A stretch of DNA of 64,000 bases, taken from assembly GCF_009811315.1 (NCBI RefSeq), contig NZ_BLID01000007.1, positions 62,001 through 126,000 of the forward strand. The letters run 5' to 3'. Shown piece by piece: positions 8,576 through 19,138 of this stretch. The notes beneath the pieces are model-generated. The model saw only the letters and a list, made by a program, of their open reading frames with translations. It ran no database searches and was not told the origin of the DNA. Numbering within the stretch: the stretch's first letter is position 1; each line of letters starts with the position of its first letter. The translations under genes were made by a program, and so were the position numbers. The DNA comes from Vibrio atypicus (GTDB taxonomy: Bacteria > Pseudomonadota > Gammaproteobacteria > Enterobacterales > Vibrionaceae).

Positions 8576-10339
8576 CTATTTCGAAGAATGATGGTAAGAA
8601 AGATAACGACTGGCTTTAGCCGCTCCCATATAACGAGCCAGAGTTTTGTTTTCCACTTGTCTTAAGTCGACGAGGATCAAACCATCGAGTGCATTGTTAA
8701 AATAGGGGTCGACATTAAATGAAATCAGTTTACCGTTGAGTGCCAGATATTGACGCAGTAAAACGGGGACGCCTTTCCCTTCATCAATACGTGCTAAAAC
8801 ACGAGATAATAATTGTAGGTCGCCTAATGCAGTCAGCATACTGGTGTTCCAAGCTTTGGCTGATGGGGCTAATGGGTTTGATGGCGATACATACTCAGCT
8901 TTGTCATCATCGTAATAGTGCAGTGTCATGCTGTCTGCGAGTAATTGTCTTGCTTGTTCACTGTAATCATTGCTGATACTGACTGGGCCGAATAAGTGGG
9001 TATAGTCAGGATTGCGTGAGACAAAAGTCGCGATGCCTTTCCAAAGCAAAAGTAAGGCGCCCATGCTTTTTTGGTAACGCTGATCAATAACCGATCGACC
9101 CATTTCAATAGCTTTACCCATACTGTCAATAAGTCGAGAGTCATAGCGAAAAAGAGTGCGCGAATATAGGCTATCTAATCCTTTCTCCTTTATTAAGGCG
9201 TCGACAAGCCCTAAACGATAAGCGCCAACTAAACATTGTTGTTCGCGATCCCAAATAAAAAGGTGGTAGTAGTCTCGATCGAATTGATCAATGTCTAAAG
9301 CGAGACCAGTTCCTTCGCCGACTTGGCGAAAACTAATCTCTCTAAGTCTTCCTATCTCATGCAAGATTGAAGGGATGTGTTCTGCTTTCGTGCAATAGAG
9401 GTCAAATTGGTTACTTGAAAGGAGGTGGTGTTGTTCTGGAATATGTTCAAGATCGATTAGGAGATCGCTAACGGGCAGAGGATCGACGACAGGTAGCGGC
9501 GTAGTTTGGATGCTAGCTGATTTGGTCAAGGCTGGTTGGCTTTGCAACAGATAGGTATTTAAACGGAGGTAGTTGGCAACTTGGTTGTCGACTAAGTTAT
9601 GTAGCTCTTTGTATTTGATCGCAGAACCAATGGAAAGAGAGATGGGCTGTGAGGATTTATTGAGTAGCTCTCTTCCTAACATTAAAGTTCGCAACAACGG
9701 GTGAATCTTACCAGCTAAATAGAAACGTCTGGAGTTTTGCCCATCAATAAAAATCGGAACCGTCGTTGCTTTAGATTTGCGTACTAAATGGCTGACTGAG
9801 CGGCTCCACTCTTTATCTTCAATTCTCTGGCTTTTGTTATCAACCATTTGTGAAACTTCCCCAGCCGGAAATAACAGGAGTAATCCACCACAAGCGAGAT
9901 GTTGATGAGCTTGACGGAGTGCTTTTAAGTTGGCTATTGCTGCTTTATCGGTATTGAAGACATCTACACCGATAAACAGCTTGTCGAGCTCAGGTACGGT
10001 TTTTAGGTATTGATTGGCGAGAATTTGGACGTCACTTCTTTTCTGGAGCAGCAGTTCAGCCAGAATAACGCCTTCAACGCCACCTAGCGGATGATTTGCA
10101 ACGACAATGGTTGGCCCGCTAATTGGAATGTGATCGATTGATCCTTTTGCTACCTGATAGTCGATCCCTAAGATCTCGAGTGTGAAACGAAGAAAGCTAG
10201 GGGTGTCACATCCTATAGGACGTTTTGTGTAAAATTGCTCAAGCTTATTTAGACCTGTTGCCCACTCTGCTAGGTGTTCACCTATTCCGAAAGGGGTTTT
10301 ACGAGGTAAGCGAAAAGGACTGGTTGAATGCATAATCAC
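8576..10339 (-). CDS. olsF: Bifunctional ornithine-lipid acyltransferase OlsF
   Basis: 587 aa fusion. The N-terminal half is a PlsC-like glycerolipid O-acyltransferase with the HxxxxxE-type active site in NHPLGGVEG (H83, E89). The C-terminal half (about 290-560) is a GNAT/OlsB-like acyl-ACP N-acyltransferase, with GEGTGLALDIDQFD and LVGAYRLG. The two-domain order matches OlsF, which makes phosphorus-free ornithine lipids; the V. cholerae homologue lies in the same glmS neighbourhood and responds to phosphate limitation. A Pho-box-like sequence about 74 bp upstream fits this. The start could instead be the ATG two codons downstream. Confidence 0.82.
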   Translation of the reverse strand: MIMHSTSPFRLPRKTPFGIGEHLAEWATGLNKLEQFYTKRPIGCDTPSFLRFTLEILGIDYQVAKGSIDHIPISGPTIVVANHPLGGVEGVILAELLLQKRSDVQILANQYLKTVPELDKLFIGVDVFNTDKAAIANLKALRQAHQHLACGGLLLLFPAGEVSQMVDNKSQRIEDKEWSRSVSHLVRKSKATTVPIFIDGQNSRRFYLAGKIHPLLRTLMLGRELLNKSSQPISLSIGSAIKYKELHNLVDNQVANYLRLNTYLLQSQPALTKSASIQTTPLPVVDPLPVSDLLIDLEHIPEQHHLLSSNQFDLYCTKAEHIPSILHEIGRLREISFRQVGEGTGLALDIDQFDRDYYHLFIWDREQQCLVGAYRLGLVDALIKEKGLDSLYSRTLFRYDSRLIDSMGKAIEMGRSVIDQRYQKSMGALLLLWKGIATFVSRNPDYTHLFGPVSISNDYSEQARQLLADSMTLHYYDDDKAEYVSPSNPLAPSAKAWNTSMLTALGDLQLLSRVLARIDEGKGVPVLLRQYLALNGKLISFNVDPYFNNALDGLILVDLRQVENKTLARYMGAAKASRYLSYHHSSK

Positions 10340-10412
10340 CTCAATCTGGCATGGTTGTCATTGAGGATATGAAAGTGATGTTTCAGGAGTGGGTCAGCTA
10401 GGTATGGAAGAT

Positions 10413-10430
10413 ATGACAGTTAGGTGAAAC
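10413..10430 (-). promoter_or_regulatory. Candidate Pho box for olsF
   Basis: Read on the minus strand, GTTTCACCTAACTGTCAT has two 7-mers 4 bp apart: CTGTCAT matches the Pho-box half site 7/7 and GTTTCAC matches CTGTCAC 5/7. It is 74 bp upstream of the olsF start, a normal distance. Confidence 0.5.
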
Positions 10431-10701
10431 TTTAGTGATGTTGGCTAGACTTCAGAGTCGAAAATGAAATTAATATGCAACAATGATTATTTAATCACTC
10501 TAAAAAATATATCGCTCACAAAACATACTAATTTTGCATCTTTGAGGAAGTTTTATTGCTAGGTTACAAGTGCGGGTAAAAAATATCACTATTGATACAG
10601 ACAAGCATTAGACTTGCACCATGGTGATATAGCAGTCAATTTACCTTCGACTTGCTGAGCTGGAATGAAGCCATCGAATAAGGTTTACTAGACTAGATGG
10701 T
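10431..10701. other. Gene-free stretch between olsF and ispB
   Basis: About 270 bp of AT-rich DNA past the Pho-box region. I see no ORF, RNA gene or clear promoter. The only structure is a loose inverted repeat, ATATCAC (about 10585) and GTGATAT (about 10624). Confidence 0.5.
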
Positions 10702-10729
10702 AAAAACGGGAACCTAAGGGTTCCCGTTG
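10702..10729 (-). terminator. Terminator after ispB
   Basis: ACGGGAACC and GGTTCCCGT pair over 9 bp with a 4-nt core loop, and a U run follows on the minus strand. It lies about 20 bp past the ispB stop. Confidence 0.8.
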
Positions 10730-10749
10730 TCATATTTGAAGTGTTGCTA

Positions 10750-11721
10750 TTAACTTGAGCGATGAACCGCCATATGAGCAAGTGTAATGAGAGCCTGCTT
10801 ATACTGAGAATCTTCAAGAACATCTAATTCAGCAATGGCTTTATCAGCTTCTTGGTAGGCTTTCTGACGAGTGTATTCAAGCGAGCCTGTCTCATTCATC
10901 GCAGTCATGATGTCATCCAGCTTTTCCATTCCATTCGCTTTTTCAATAGCTTCACGAATCATCGCTGTCTGATCTTCAGTACCGTTTTGCATAGCGTAAA
11001 GAAGCGGTAGCGTTGGTTTACCTTCTGCGAGATCATCGCCCACATTCTTACCCATTTCTTTACCGTCAGAAGTGTAATCCATCACGTCATCGATAAGTTG
11101 GAATGCAGTACCTAGATATTTACCATAGTTTTGTAAAGCAAGTTCTACTTCTGCAGGGGCGTCATTCAAAATTGCGCCAATCTGAGTCGCTGCTTCAAAC
11201 AAGCGAGCTGTTTTAGAGTAGATGACTTGCATGTAGCTTTCTTCGGTCGTATCAGGGTCGTTGCAGTTCATTAATTGTTGAACTTCGCCTTCCGCAATGA
11301 TGTTAACCGCATCACTCATTAACTTAAGGATCTTCATTGATCCTAGTTCAGTCATCATTTGAAATGAGCGAGTGTAGATAAAGTCACCGACCAAAACGCT
11401 AGCTGCATTACCGAATGCAGCATTCGCGGTTGCTTTACCACGGCGCATATCTGACTCATCGACCACATCGTCATGCAATAACGTTGCTGTGTGAATGAAC
11501 TCGATAAAGGCCGCAGATGTTGTATGTGCGTTTCCTTGATAACCCAAAGCGCGAGCAGACAATACTGCTAACAGAGGACGTATGCGCTTACCACCACCAC
11601 TAATGATGTAAAAACCTAATTGGTTGATTAAAGATACGTCTGAGTTGAGTTGGGCGTGAATTGTTTCGTTCACTTTTGCCATGTCATCGGCAGTTAGCGC
11701 TTGGATAGCTTTAAAATCCAT
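10750..11721 (-). CDS. ispB: Octaprenyl diphosphate synthase
   Basis: 323 aa trans-polyprenyl diphosphate synthase that makes the side chain of ubiquinone and menaquinone. The first aspartate-rich motif is in LLHDDVVDES (D84, D85, D88) followed by DMRRG, and the second is QLIDDVMDYTSD. GGGKRIRPLL is the substrate-binding Lys/Arg segment. It is divergent from rplU-rpmA, the same arrangement as in E. coli, which supports IspB over IspA. Confidence 0.95.
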   Translation of the reverse strand: MDFKAIQALTADDMAKVNETIHAQLNSDVSLINQLGFYIISGGGKRIRPLLAVLSARALGYQGNAHTTSAAFIEFIHTATLLHDDVVDESDMRRGKATANAAFGNAASVLVGDFIYTRSFQMMTELGSMKILKLMSDAVNIIAEGEVQQLMNCNDPDTTEESYMQVIYSKTARLFEAATQIGAILNDAPAEVELALQNYGKYLGTAFQLIDDVMDYTSDGKEMGKNVGDDLAEGKPTLPLLYAMQNGTEDQTAMIREAIEKANGMEKLDDIMTAMNETGSLEYTRQKAYQEADKAIAELDVLEDSQYKQALITLAHMAVHRSS

Positions 11722-11838
11722 GGTAAATCCGGCTGAAGTTAGAACTTATAAGGGCTTCTTATCTGTTTTATGAGCTGAATAATACACTAAAAAACGTTGA
11801 TTAATACATGCTTAAAGGGCATGATTGCCGCACTTTTA

Positions 11839-11867
11839 ATTGGCGAACAGCTTTTCGCCAATTTTTT
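11839..11867 (+). terminator. Plus-strand terminator in the ispB/rplU divergent region
   Basis: ATTGGCGAA and TTCGCCAAT form a perfect 9-bp stem with a 6-nt loop followed by TTTTTT on the plus strand. It ends only 11 bp before the rplU -35 box. No annotated gene reads into it from the left, since ispB points the other way; it may stop antisense transcription. Confidence 0.65.
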
Positions 11868-11878
11868 CAAAATATGGC

Positions 11879-11907
11879 TTGTCATGGGGACATCTCTTCT
11901 GTAGAAT
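11879..11907 (+). promoter_or_regulatory. rplU sigma-70 promoter
   Basis: TTGTCA (11879-11884), an exact 17-bp spacer, then TAGAAT (11902-11907). This gives a transcript start around 11914 and an 80-nt leader before rplU. Confidence 0.75.
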
Positions 11908-11993
11908 CTGCGCCCTATTGATGATTAGTTTAGCGCACACCCAAGATGCTCACTATATATGCATATGGCTGTGCGGAAAAAGCGGAGTAAGAT

Positions 11994-12305
11994 ATGTACG
12001 CTGTTTTCCAATCTGGTGGTAAACAACACCGTGTAAGCGAAGGTCAAACCCTTCGTTTAGAGAAATTAGACGTTGAAACTGGTGCAACAGTTGAATTTGA
12101 TAAAGTTCTTCTTGTAGCTAACGGTGAAGACATCCAAGTTGGCGCTCCTCTTGTTGAGGGCGGCAAGGTAGTTGCTGAAGTTGTACAACACGGTCGTGGC
12201 GATAAAGTTAAAATCGTTAAGTTCCGTCGTCGTAAGCACTCTCGTAAGCAACAAGGTCACCGTCAGTGGTTCACGGAAGTGAAAATCACTGGTATCAACG
12301 CTTAA
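11994..12305 (+). CDS. rplU: 50S ribosomal protein L21
   Basis: 103 aa, the normal L21 length, starting [14 protein letters not shown]. It has the conserved [22 protein letters not shown]-binding segment near the C-terminus. It is followed 20 bp later by rpmA, the universal L21-L27 pair. The start is the ATG preceded by GGAG (with only a short gap); an earlier in-frame extension has no support. Confidence 0.97.
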   Translation: MYAVFQSGGKQHRVSEGQTLRLEKLDVETGATVEFDKVLLVANGEDIQVGAPLVEGGKVVAEVVQHGRGDKVKIVKFRRRKHSRKQQGHRQWFTEVKITGINA

Positions 12306-12325
12306 TCGATTAGGAGAGTTTAACA

Positions 12326-12583
12326 ATGGCACACAAAAAAGCTGGTGGTTCTACTCGTAACGGCCGCGATTCAGAAAGCAAACGTCTAGGTGTTAAGCGT
12401 TTCGGTGGTGAATCTGTTCTTGCAGGTAACATCATCGTTCGTCAACGTGGTACTAAGTTCCACGCTGGTACTAACGTTGGTATCGGTAAAGACCACACTC
12501 TTTTCGCTCTTACTGAAGGTAAAGTGAAATTTGAAGTTAAAGGTCCTAAAAACCGTAAATTCGTTAGCATCGAAGCTGAGTAA
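12326..12583 (+). CDS. rpmA: 50S ribosomal protein L27
   Basis: 85 aa. Starts [16 protein letters not shown] and keeps the lysine/glycine-rich N-terminal tail that reaches the peptidyl transferase centre, with no cleavable N-terminal extension of the Firmicutes type. Strong AGGAG before the ATG. Ends the rplU operon ahead of the terminator at 12634-12660. Confidence 0.97.
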   Translation: MAHKKAGGSTRNGRDSESKRLGVKRFGGESVLAGNIIVRQRGTKFHAGTNVGIGKDHTLFALTEGKVKFEVKGPKNRKFVSIEAE

Positions 12584-12633
12584 TTGATTAAGCTTTTGCT
12601 TAGTTAATAATTCGCTTTCTAGCTGAATTCAAA

Positions 12634-12660
12634 AGCCCTGCCGATTCGGCGGGGTTTTTT
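12634..12660 (+). terminator. Terminator after rpmA
   Basis: GCCCTGCCGA and TCGGCGGGG pair into a GC-rich stem followed by six T residues. Confidence 0.85.
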
Positions 12661-12866
12661 ATTTGTGGCAAGCGAAGAACCAATACTCAGGCACTCTGTA
12701 AAGAGTCCCTCATTATTTGTTCCAGAGTGGCAGAGCGATCTAAGATCTCAGGTGATCGATCTGAAAATGGAATCTGCTAGAATTTATATCATTCACTGTC
12801 ACGATGGTGTGGTAGTGAGATGATATTTGCAACGCAGCTATGTTAAATAGCAAAAGGGCGGAGTAA

Positions 12867-14042
<1,176 letters not shown>

Positions 14043-14058
14043 TACCTAAGTAAATCGC

Positions 14059-14087
14059 AAAGCCGCAATATCAATTGCGGCTTTTTT
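14059..14087 (+). terminator. Terminator after obgE
   Basis: AAAGCCGCAAT and ATTGCGGCTTT pair over 11 bp with a short loop and a following T run. Confidence 0.88.
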
Positions 14088-14158
14088 GTGTCTAAATCAA
14101 ATCATTATTGGTTGTTTACCCGCACAATATCCGCATTCTAAAGGAGTAGGATTGATTT

Positions 14159-14926
14159 ATGGCATCTAAACAACGGGCGGTGTCTCGTTTGATTGCGCAA
14201 GCAGGGCAAATGCTCTTAGCTCATGGCGCGGAAAGTACTTTAGTTGGCGATCTTATGCGTCGCATAGGCATGGCTTCTGGCATGGATGAAGTGGAAGTAT
14301 CCCTCTCTGCTAGTTCTTTGGTTGTCACGACGGTTTATCAAGAGCATTGCATTACGACGGCTCGTCGTTGTCCTGACCGTGGGATTAATATGCGTGCAAT
14401 TACTCAAGTTCAACGTATTTGCATTATGTTGGAGCGCGGCATTATCGATCATGTTATGGCGCAGCATAAGCTCAATCAGATAAGCCCGGAGCGTTATAAC
14501 CGTTGGCTTGTTGTCTTTATGATTGGCTTATCTTGTGCGGCATTTAGTCGATTAGCTGGCGGGGATTGGATCGTCTTTATAATGACATTCATCGCTTCCA
14601 CGACTGGCATGGTAGTTCGACAAGAAATTGGTCATCGTCACTTCAATCCCCTATTAAACTTTGCAGCCACAGCGTTTGTTACTACTGCGGTCTCTGCTCA
14701 AGCTGTGATCTATGAGTTGGGTAACTCTCCTTCGATTGTCATGGCTTCTTCGGTATTAATGCTGGTTCCCGGTTTCCCATTGATTAACTCAGTCGCGGAT
14801 ATGCTCAAGGGATATATCAACATGGGGATTGCTCGTTTTGTTATGGCCAGTTTACTCACGTTAGCAACAAGCTTAGGTATTGTGGCAGCGATGAGTTTAG
14901 TTGGTGTTTGGGGGTGGGTAGTATGA
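14159..14926 (+). CDS. yjjP: ThrE-family exporter, larger subunit (YjjP-like)
   Basis: 255 aa. It has a soluble ThrE N-terminal region (ISRLIAQAGQMLLAHGAES-like start with MDEVEVSLSASSLVV) followed by five predicted transmembrane stretches from about residue 118 on. In E. coli, YjjP works with YjjB as a split threonine/serine-exporter-type carrier linked to succinate export. AAGGAG precedes the ATG by 12 nt. The stop codon overlaps the start of the partner gene (ATGA), showing translational coupling. The true substrate is not readable from sequence. Confidence 0.82.
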   Translation: MASKQRAVSRLIAQAGQMLLAHGAESTLVGDLMRRIGMASGMDEVEVSLSASSLVVTTVYQEHCITTARRCPDRGINMRAITQVQRICIMLERGIIDHVMAQHKLNQISPERYNRWLVVFMIGLSCAAFSRLAGGDWIVFIMTFIASTTGMVVRQEIGHRHFNPLLNFAATAFVTTAVSAQAVIYELGNSPSIVMASSVLMLVPGFPLINSVADMLKGYINMGIARFVMASLLTLATSLGIVAAMSLVGVWGWVV

Positions 14927-15396
14927 TTACTTTTGGACTCTTACTAGGGCTAGCCAACGATATGCTTTTTGCTGCAATTCCAGCCGTAGGTTTTGCTTTG
15001 GTATTCAACGTGCCGCAAAAAGCGTTAGTTTATTGCGCGTTAGGCGGCGCTATTGGCCATGGCTCACGTTACTTAATGATGCACTACGGAATCCCCATAG
15101 AGTGGGCGACTTTTTTTGCTGCGATGATCGTGAGTATGGTCGGCATACATTGGTCACATCGTTTTTTTGCTCACCCTAAGGTGTTTACTGTTGCGGCTCT
15201 CATCCCAATGGTACCCGGTGTGTTTGCTTTTAAGGCGATGATTGCATTGGTGGAGCTAAATCATCAAGGTTATAGCCCTGAACTAGTGGCTATGCTGATG
15301 GAAAATTTCCTCAAAGCAATGTTTATTATTGCTGGATTAGCAGTTGGCTTAGCGATGCCTGGGTTGTTATTCTATCGCCGAAAACCCATAGTTTAA
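14923..15396 (+). CDS. yjjB: ThrE-family exporter, smaller subunit (YjjB-like)
   Basis: 157 aa from the ATG at 14923, which overlaps the stop of the preceding gene by 4 bp; an alternative GTG/ATG start 15 nt upstream is less likely. The protein is nearly all membrane helices, including LIPMVPGVFAFKAM, a ThrE C-terminal-type motif (PG in a helix) also seen in its partner (LVPGFPLINS). It completes the two-part carrier. Confidence 0.8.
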   Translation: MITFGLLLGLANDMLFAAIPAVGFALVFNVPQKALVYCALGGAIGHGSRYLMMHYGIPIEWATFFAAMIVSMVGIHWSHRFFAHPKVFTVAALIPMVPGVFAFKAMIALVELNHQGYSPELVAMLMENFLKAMFIIAGLAVGLAMPGLLFYRRKPIV

Positions 15397-15414
15397 GCTC
15401 AAAGGAGTAACTCA

Positions 15415-15894
15415 ATGATCATTAGCATGATCGCCGCGATGGCAAAGGATCGAATTATCGGTAAAGACAACCAAATGCCATGGCATCTTCCCGCTGATTT
15501 TGCTTGGTTTAAGCGTTGTACTATGGGGAAGCCCGTTGTTATGGGACGTAAAACTTATGAATCGATAGGCCGCCCGTTACCAGGTCGTCAAAATATCGTG
15601 ATTAGCCGAGATGCTGGTCTTGAGATCGACGGAGTGACGACGGCAATTTCAATTGAGGAAGCATTGAAAGCCGCTGGTGATGTGGAAGAAGTCATGATCA
15701 TTGGTGGTGGGACTATTTATCAAGCTTGCCTGCCAGAAGCGAATAAGCTGTATGTAACCCACATTGACGCAGACATTGAAGGCGATACGCAATTCCCGCA
15801 ATGGGATGACTCCTTTAAAGAGATTTATTCAGAAAGCTACGCAGCGGATGATAAGAATGCTCATGATATGCGTTTTGTAGTGCTTGAGAAATAA
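15415..15894 (+). CDS. folA: Dihydrofolate reductase
   Basis: 159 aa chromosomal DHFR. It reduces dihydrofolate to tetrahydrofolate with NADPH. Recognised by GKDNQMPWHLPADFAWFK (substrate and Met20-loop region), MGRKTYESIGRPLPGR (NADPH site) and MIIGGGTIY. AAAGGAG lies before the ATG. It starts 18 bp after yjjB, so the three genes may be one transcript. Confidence 0.96.
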   Translation: MIISMIAAMAKDRIIGKDNQMPWHLPADFAWFKRCTMGKPVVMGRKTYESIGRPLPGRQNIVISRDAGLEIDGVTTAISIEEALKAAGDVEEVMIIGGGTIYQACLPEANKLYVTHIDADIEGDTQFPQWDDSFKEIYSESYAADDKNAHDMRFVVLEK

Positions 15895-15976
15895 CTCTGC
15901 TTAGTCTTGAAAACTCTAACTCGCTCGCCCTTTGCTCTTAAGGGGGTCAGTCCATGAACTGAAGGATGAGGGAGTG

Positions 15977-16015
15977 GGGAGCCTCTAAAAAGTGGATTAA
16001 TTATTAGAGGTTCCC
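15977..16015. other. Long hairpin between folA and apaH
   Basis: GGGAGCCTCTAA and TTAGAGGTTCCC form a 12-bp stem with one G-U around a 15-nt loop. The distal arm can also pair with TTGGGAA near 16036. It lies between convergent genes and lacks a good T run; termination or mRNA protection are possible. Confidence 0.45.
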
Positions 16016-16052
16016 AATTTGCTTATTTTCCCCGCTTGGGAATGACGAGCGT

Positions 16053-16862
16053 TTATTGTGACAAAGCTTGTTGGCTGAAAAACGTTTTATCCTCCCAACG
16101 TAGCATAGTTAAACGCCCTCCCCAAACACACCCAGTGTCCAGGCCAATAACGTCGCTCCCTTCGTAACCTTCTAATGCTGCCCAGTGGCCAAACAGAACG
16201 GTTTTACTGAGTGGGATCCTTTGTTTAAGCAAAAACCAAGGCGTGAATTGCGTATCTGATACTTCATCGGGTGGCAATTTGCAGTCCATATCAAGTTGAC
16301 CATCAGGTAAGCAGAAACGCATTCGTGTATAGGCGTTGATGATGTAACGATAACGCTCAATACCTTGTAGTTTATCGTCCCATAAGTCAGGTTGGTTCTG
16401 GTACATATTTTCTATCAGCCAAGGCCACTTATCGCTTTGCAAGATTGCCTCAACTTCGCGTGCACAGCTACGTGCTTGGGCTAGATCCCATTGCGGAGAA
16501 ATACCCGCATGACACATTACAAACTCGTCATGTTCTGCCAGAAGCGGCTGGCAACGTAGCCAGTTGAGTAGCTCATCTTTGTCTTCCACTTCAAAGATTG
16601 GCGCGGTTTTATCTTTGTTTTTTACTTTGTGGATACCAAGTGAGACGGCTAATAGATGTAAATCATGGTTACCTAATATGACTTTTGCACTTTGACCTAA
16701 GCTTTTAATAAAGCGTAAGGTCTCCAATGACTTTGGCCCACGGGCAACGAGATCACCAGCAAGCCATAACGTATCCTGCTGTGGATTGAAGTTGGCTTGC
16801 TCAAGAAGTAGCTGCAGTTCATCAAAGCAGCCTTGGATATCACCCACGATATAGGTCGACAC
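16053..16862 (-). CDS. apaH: Diadenosine tetraphosphatase (symmetrical)
   Basis: 269 aa metallophosphatase that cleaves Ap4A to two ADP and decaps Np4-capped RNAs. It has the phosphoesterase motifs DIQGCFDEL, GDLVARGP and GNHD in order within the first 70 residues. It is the last gene of lptD-surA-pdxA-rsmA-apaG-apaH and starts 17 bp after apaG. Confidence 0.95.
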   Translation of the reverse strand: MSTYIVGDIQGCFDELQLLLEQANFNPQQDTLWLAGDLVARGPKSLETLRFIKSLGQSAKVILGNHDLHLLAVSLGIHKVKNKDKTAPIFEVEDKDELLNWLRCQPLLAEHDEFVMCHAGISPQWDLAQARSCAREVEAILQSDKWPWLIENMYQNQPDLWDDKLQGIERYRYIINAYTRMRFCLPDGQLDMDCKLPPDEVSDTQFTPWFLLKQRIPLSKTVLFGHWAALEGYEGSDVIGLDTGCVWGGRLTMLRWEDKTFFSQQALSQ

Positions 16863-16879
16863 AGTGAGCCCTTATTTAA

Positions 16880-17257
16880 TTAGTTGAGAATGTTTGGGAT
16901 TGCGAGTCTAAATGGATCAATTTCAGCAATGAACTCTTGGCCTTTGCCATCTTGCATAATGTATTGACCTTGCATGACTCCCACCGGAGTTTCGATGGCG
17001 GTGCCACTGCTATAAGTGTACTCATCTTTCGCATCGATGAACGGTTGTTGGCCAACCACACCATCGCCTTCAATCGTGAGTTGTTTTCCGTTTGCATCGG
17101 TGATCAACCAACGACGGCTGATCAGTTGTACGGTTTGGTTACTAAGGTTTTTAATGGTGATGATGTAAGCAAAAATGTAGCGCTTAGAGTCTGGTTGACT
17201 TTGCTCGGGAATGTATTTGCTATGAACTTGGACTTTTATACAAGGGACAGCTTCCAT
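16880..17257 (-). CDS. apaG: ApaG protein
   Basis: 125 aa, full-length ApaG/DUF525 immunoglobulin-like domain, with the conserved [19 protein letters not shown] region, [10 protein letters not shown] and GVVGQQP. The molecular role in bacteria is unclear; it is usually co-transcribed with apaH. A strong terminator-like hairpin lies between rsmA and this gene, so the apaG-apaH pair may be expressed at a lower level or from its own promoter. Confidence 0.93.
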   Translation of the reverse strand: MEAVPCIKVQVHSKYIPEQSQPDSKRYIFAYIITIKNLSNQTVQLISRRWLITDANGKQLTIEGDGVVGQQPFIDAKDEYTYSSGTAIETPVGVMQGQYIMQDGKGQEFIAEIDPFRLAIPNILN

Positions 17258-17277
17258 GTAAACTCCTGCTTAAAGCC

Positions 17278-17312
17278 AAAAAAAGGGTGATAAACCTTCG
17301 CTTATCACCCTC
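17278..17312 (-). terminator. Terminator-like hairpin between rsmA and apaG
   Basis: On the minus strand AGGGTGATAAG and TTATCACCCT form a stem of about 10 bp with a short loop, followed by seven T residues. It is placed inside an otherwise continuous operon. Confidence 0.75.
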
Positions 17313-17326
17313 TATTTTAGTCGAAA

Positions 17327-18133
17327 CTATTTGTGGTTTGCATCTAGCCAGTTCGCTAAATCAACAAATTGTTTCAGTGTTAGGTTCTCTGGACGCATAC
17401 CAGGATCGATGCCGATCTCTTCCAGAGTTTCTGCTGCGACAAGGCCTTTATAACAGTTGCGAACTGTTTTGCGGCGCTTGTTAAAGCCTTCACGGCAAAC
17501 GCGATCTAGCCAGTTAAGGTTCGTTGCTGGGTATGGTAGCACTTCATAAGGAACCAAACGTACAACCGCAGAATCTACCTTTGGTGGCGGAACAAACGCT
17601 GTTGGTGGTACTTCTAGAACTGGTACAACTTTACAATAGTACTGAGCCATAACGGTTAGACGACCGTACGCTTTTGTACCTGGGCCAGCTGCCAAACGGT
17701 TAACCACTTCTTTTTGTAGCATAAAGTGCATGTCTTGCACGTCTTTATGGTACTCAAATAGGTGGAACATCAATGGAGTAGAGATGTTGTATGGTAAGTT
17801 ACCAAAGATACGTAATCTGTTGTTTGGCTTCACAAGCTGCGAGAAGTCGAAGCGCATTGCATCGCCTTCATGAATTGTCAGTTTGTCCGCAAGCTCTGGG
17901 TGATTACGTAAACGCTCCGCTAAGTCGCGGTCTAGTTCGATAACAGTAAATCTATCAACTTCACGACCTACAGGCTCTGTAATTGCACCAAGACCAGGGC
18001 CGATCTCAACCAAGTTTTGGCCTGGTTTTGGATTAATAGCAGAGACAATACCGTCGATGATATACGGGTCATTTAAGAAGTTTTGACCAAAGCGTTTACG
18101 TGCTTTGTGCCCTAAGTGGACATCATTTCTCAT
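17327..18133 (-). CDS. rsmA: 16S rRNA dimethyladenosine transferase
   Basis: 268 aa KsgA/RsmA. It dimethylates the two adjacent adenosines of the 3'-terminal helix of 16S rRNA. SAM-binding motif [13 protein letters not shown] and catalytic NLPYNIST are both intact, and the start [11 protein letters not shown] is typical. It lies 12 bp after pdxA in the operon. Confidence 0.96.
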   Translation of the reverse strand: MRNDVHLGHKARKRFGQNFLNDPYIIDGIVSAINPKPGQNLVEIGPGLGAITEPVGREVDRFTVIELDRDLAERLRNHPELADKLTIHEGDAMRFDFSQLVKPNNRLRIFGNLPYNISTPLMFHLFEYHKDVQDMHFMLQKEVVNRLAAGPGTKAYGRLTVMAQYYCKVVPVLEVPPTAFVPPPKVDSAVVRLVPYEVLPYPATNLNWLDRVCREGFNKRRKTVRNCYKGLVAAETLEEIGIDPGMRPENLTLKQFVDLANWLDANHK

Positions 18134-18145
18134 AATTTTCTCAAG

Positions 18146-19138
18146 TTAACTGGTTTTCTTTTCTACAAGCTCAATCGCATGAGCTAATGCAGTTCTGAAG
18201 CTTCCTGTGTCCGCATTGCCTGTCCCTGCTAGGTCTAATGCAGTGCCGTGATCAACGGAGGTCCTGATAAAAGGTAAACCCAAAGTAATATTTACTGAGC
18301 GTCCAAAACCTTTGTACTTTAATACTGGAAGTACCTGATCATGGTACATTCCTAAAACTGCATCGGCTTCTTCAAGGTATTTATCATTGAAGATAGTGTC
18401 AGCGGGAAGAGGGCCGATTAAATCGATACCATCTTGCTGGCGCAGTTTTTCAAGGGTTGGTGTGATGGTCTCTATCTCTTCTTTACCGAGACAGCCATCT
18501 TCACCTGCATGCGGATTTAAACCACACACGTAAATCTTAGGCGATGGAATCGCAAACTTCTCCACTAAATCAGAGTGAAGAATATGAATGATCTTTTCCA
18601 GTCGTTCTTCGGTTACCGCTTTAGAAACGTAAGCCAAAGGAATATGCGTAGTAACGAGTGCGACGCGCAAGCCTTCGGTTGCCAGCATCATTACTACAAG
18701 AGGGGTATTTGATTTATCCGCAAAGAACTCGGTATGGCCACTAAAGGCGACACCTGCGCGGTTAATTACCCCCTTGTGTACAGGGCCGGTGACAATAGCA
18801 TCAAATTCACCATTCATACAGCCCAATGCAGCTCTTTCTAGTGTTTTTAATACGTAATGTCCGTTCGCTTCGTTCAACTCACCGGCAATAACTGATTCCG
18901 CGAGAGGGATGTGGTCAACAATCAGTGAGCCCGCTTTCTGAGCTGTTGGCAAAGATTGTGGATTGTAATCCAATAAATCAACGTCAATTTCAAGTTCGTT
19001 CGCACGTTGTTCAAGTAGCGCTTTGTCAGCACACACAATAATCTGATGGGCCCAACTCTCTTTAGATAGCGCTAAAACTAAATCTGGCCCAATACCGGCT
19101 GGTTCACCTGCCGTGACGATGATGCGCTTAACTGTCAT
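18146..19138 (-). CDS. pdxA: 4-hydroxythreonine-4-phosphate dehydrogenase
   Basis: 330 aa enzyme of pyridoxal 5'-phosphate synthesis. Motifs: [10 protein letters not shown] near the N-terminus, a metal-ligand region with [18 protein letters not shown] and [11 protein letters not shown]. Its start overlaps the surA stop by 11 bp (ATGACAGTTAA), a sign of translational coupling. Confidence 0.96.
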   Translation of the reverse strand: MTVKRIIVTAGEPAGIGPDLVLALSKESWAHQIIVCADKALLEQRANELEIDVDLLDYNPQSLPTAQKAGSLIVDHIPLAESVIAGELNEANGHYVLKTLERAALGCMNGEFDAIVTGPVHKGVINRAGVAFSGHTEFFADKSNTPLVVMMLATEGLRVALVTTHIPLAYVSKAVTEERLEKIIHILHSDLVEKFAIPSPKIYVCGLNPHAGEDGCLGKEEIETITPTLEKLRQQDGIDLIGPLPADTIFNDKYLEEADAVLGMYHDQVLPVLKYKGFGRSVNITLGLPFIRTSVDHGTALDLAGTGNADTGSFRTALAHAIELVEKKTS

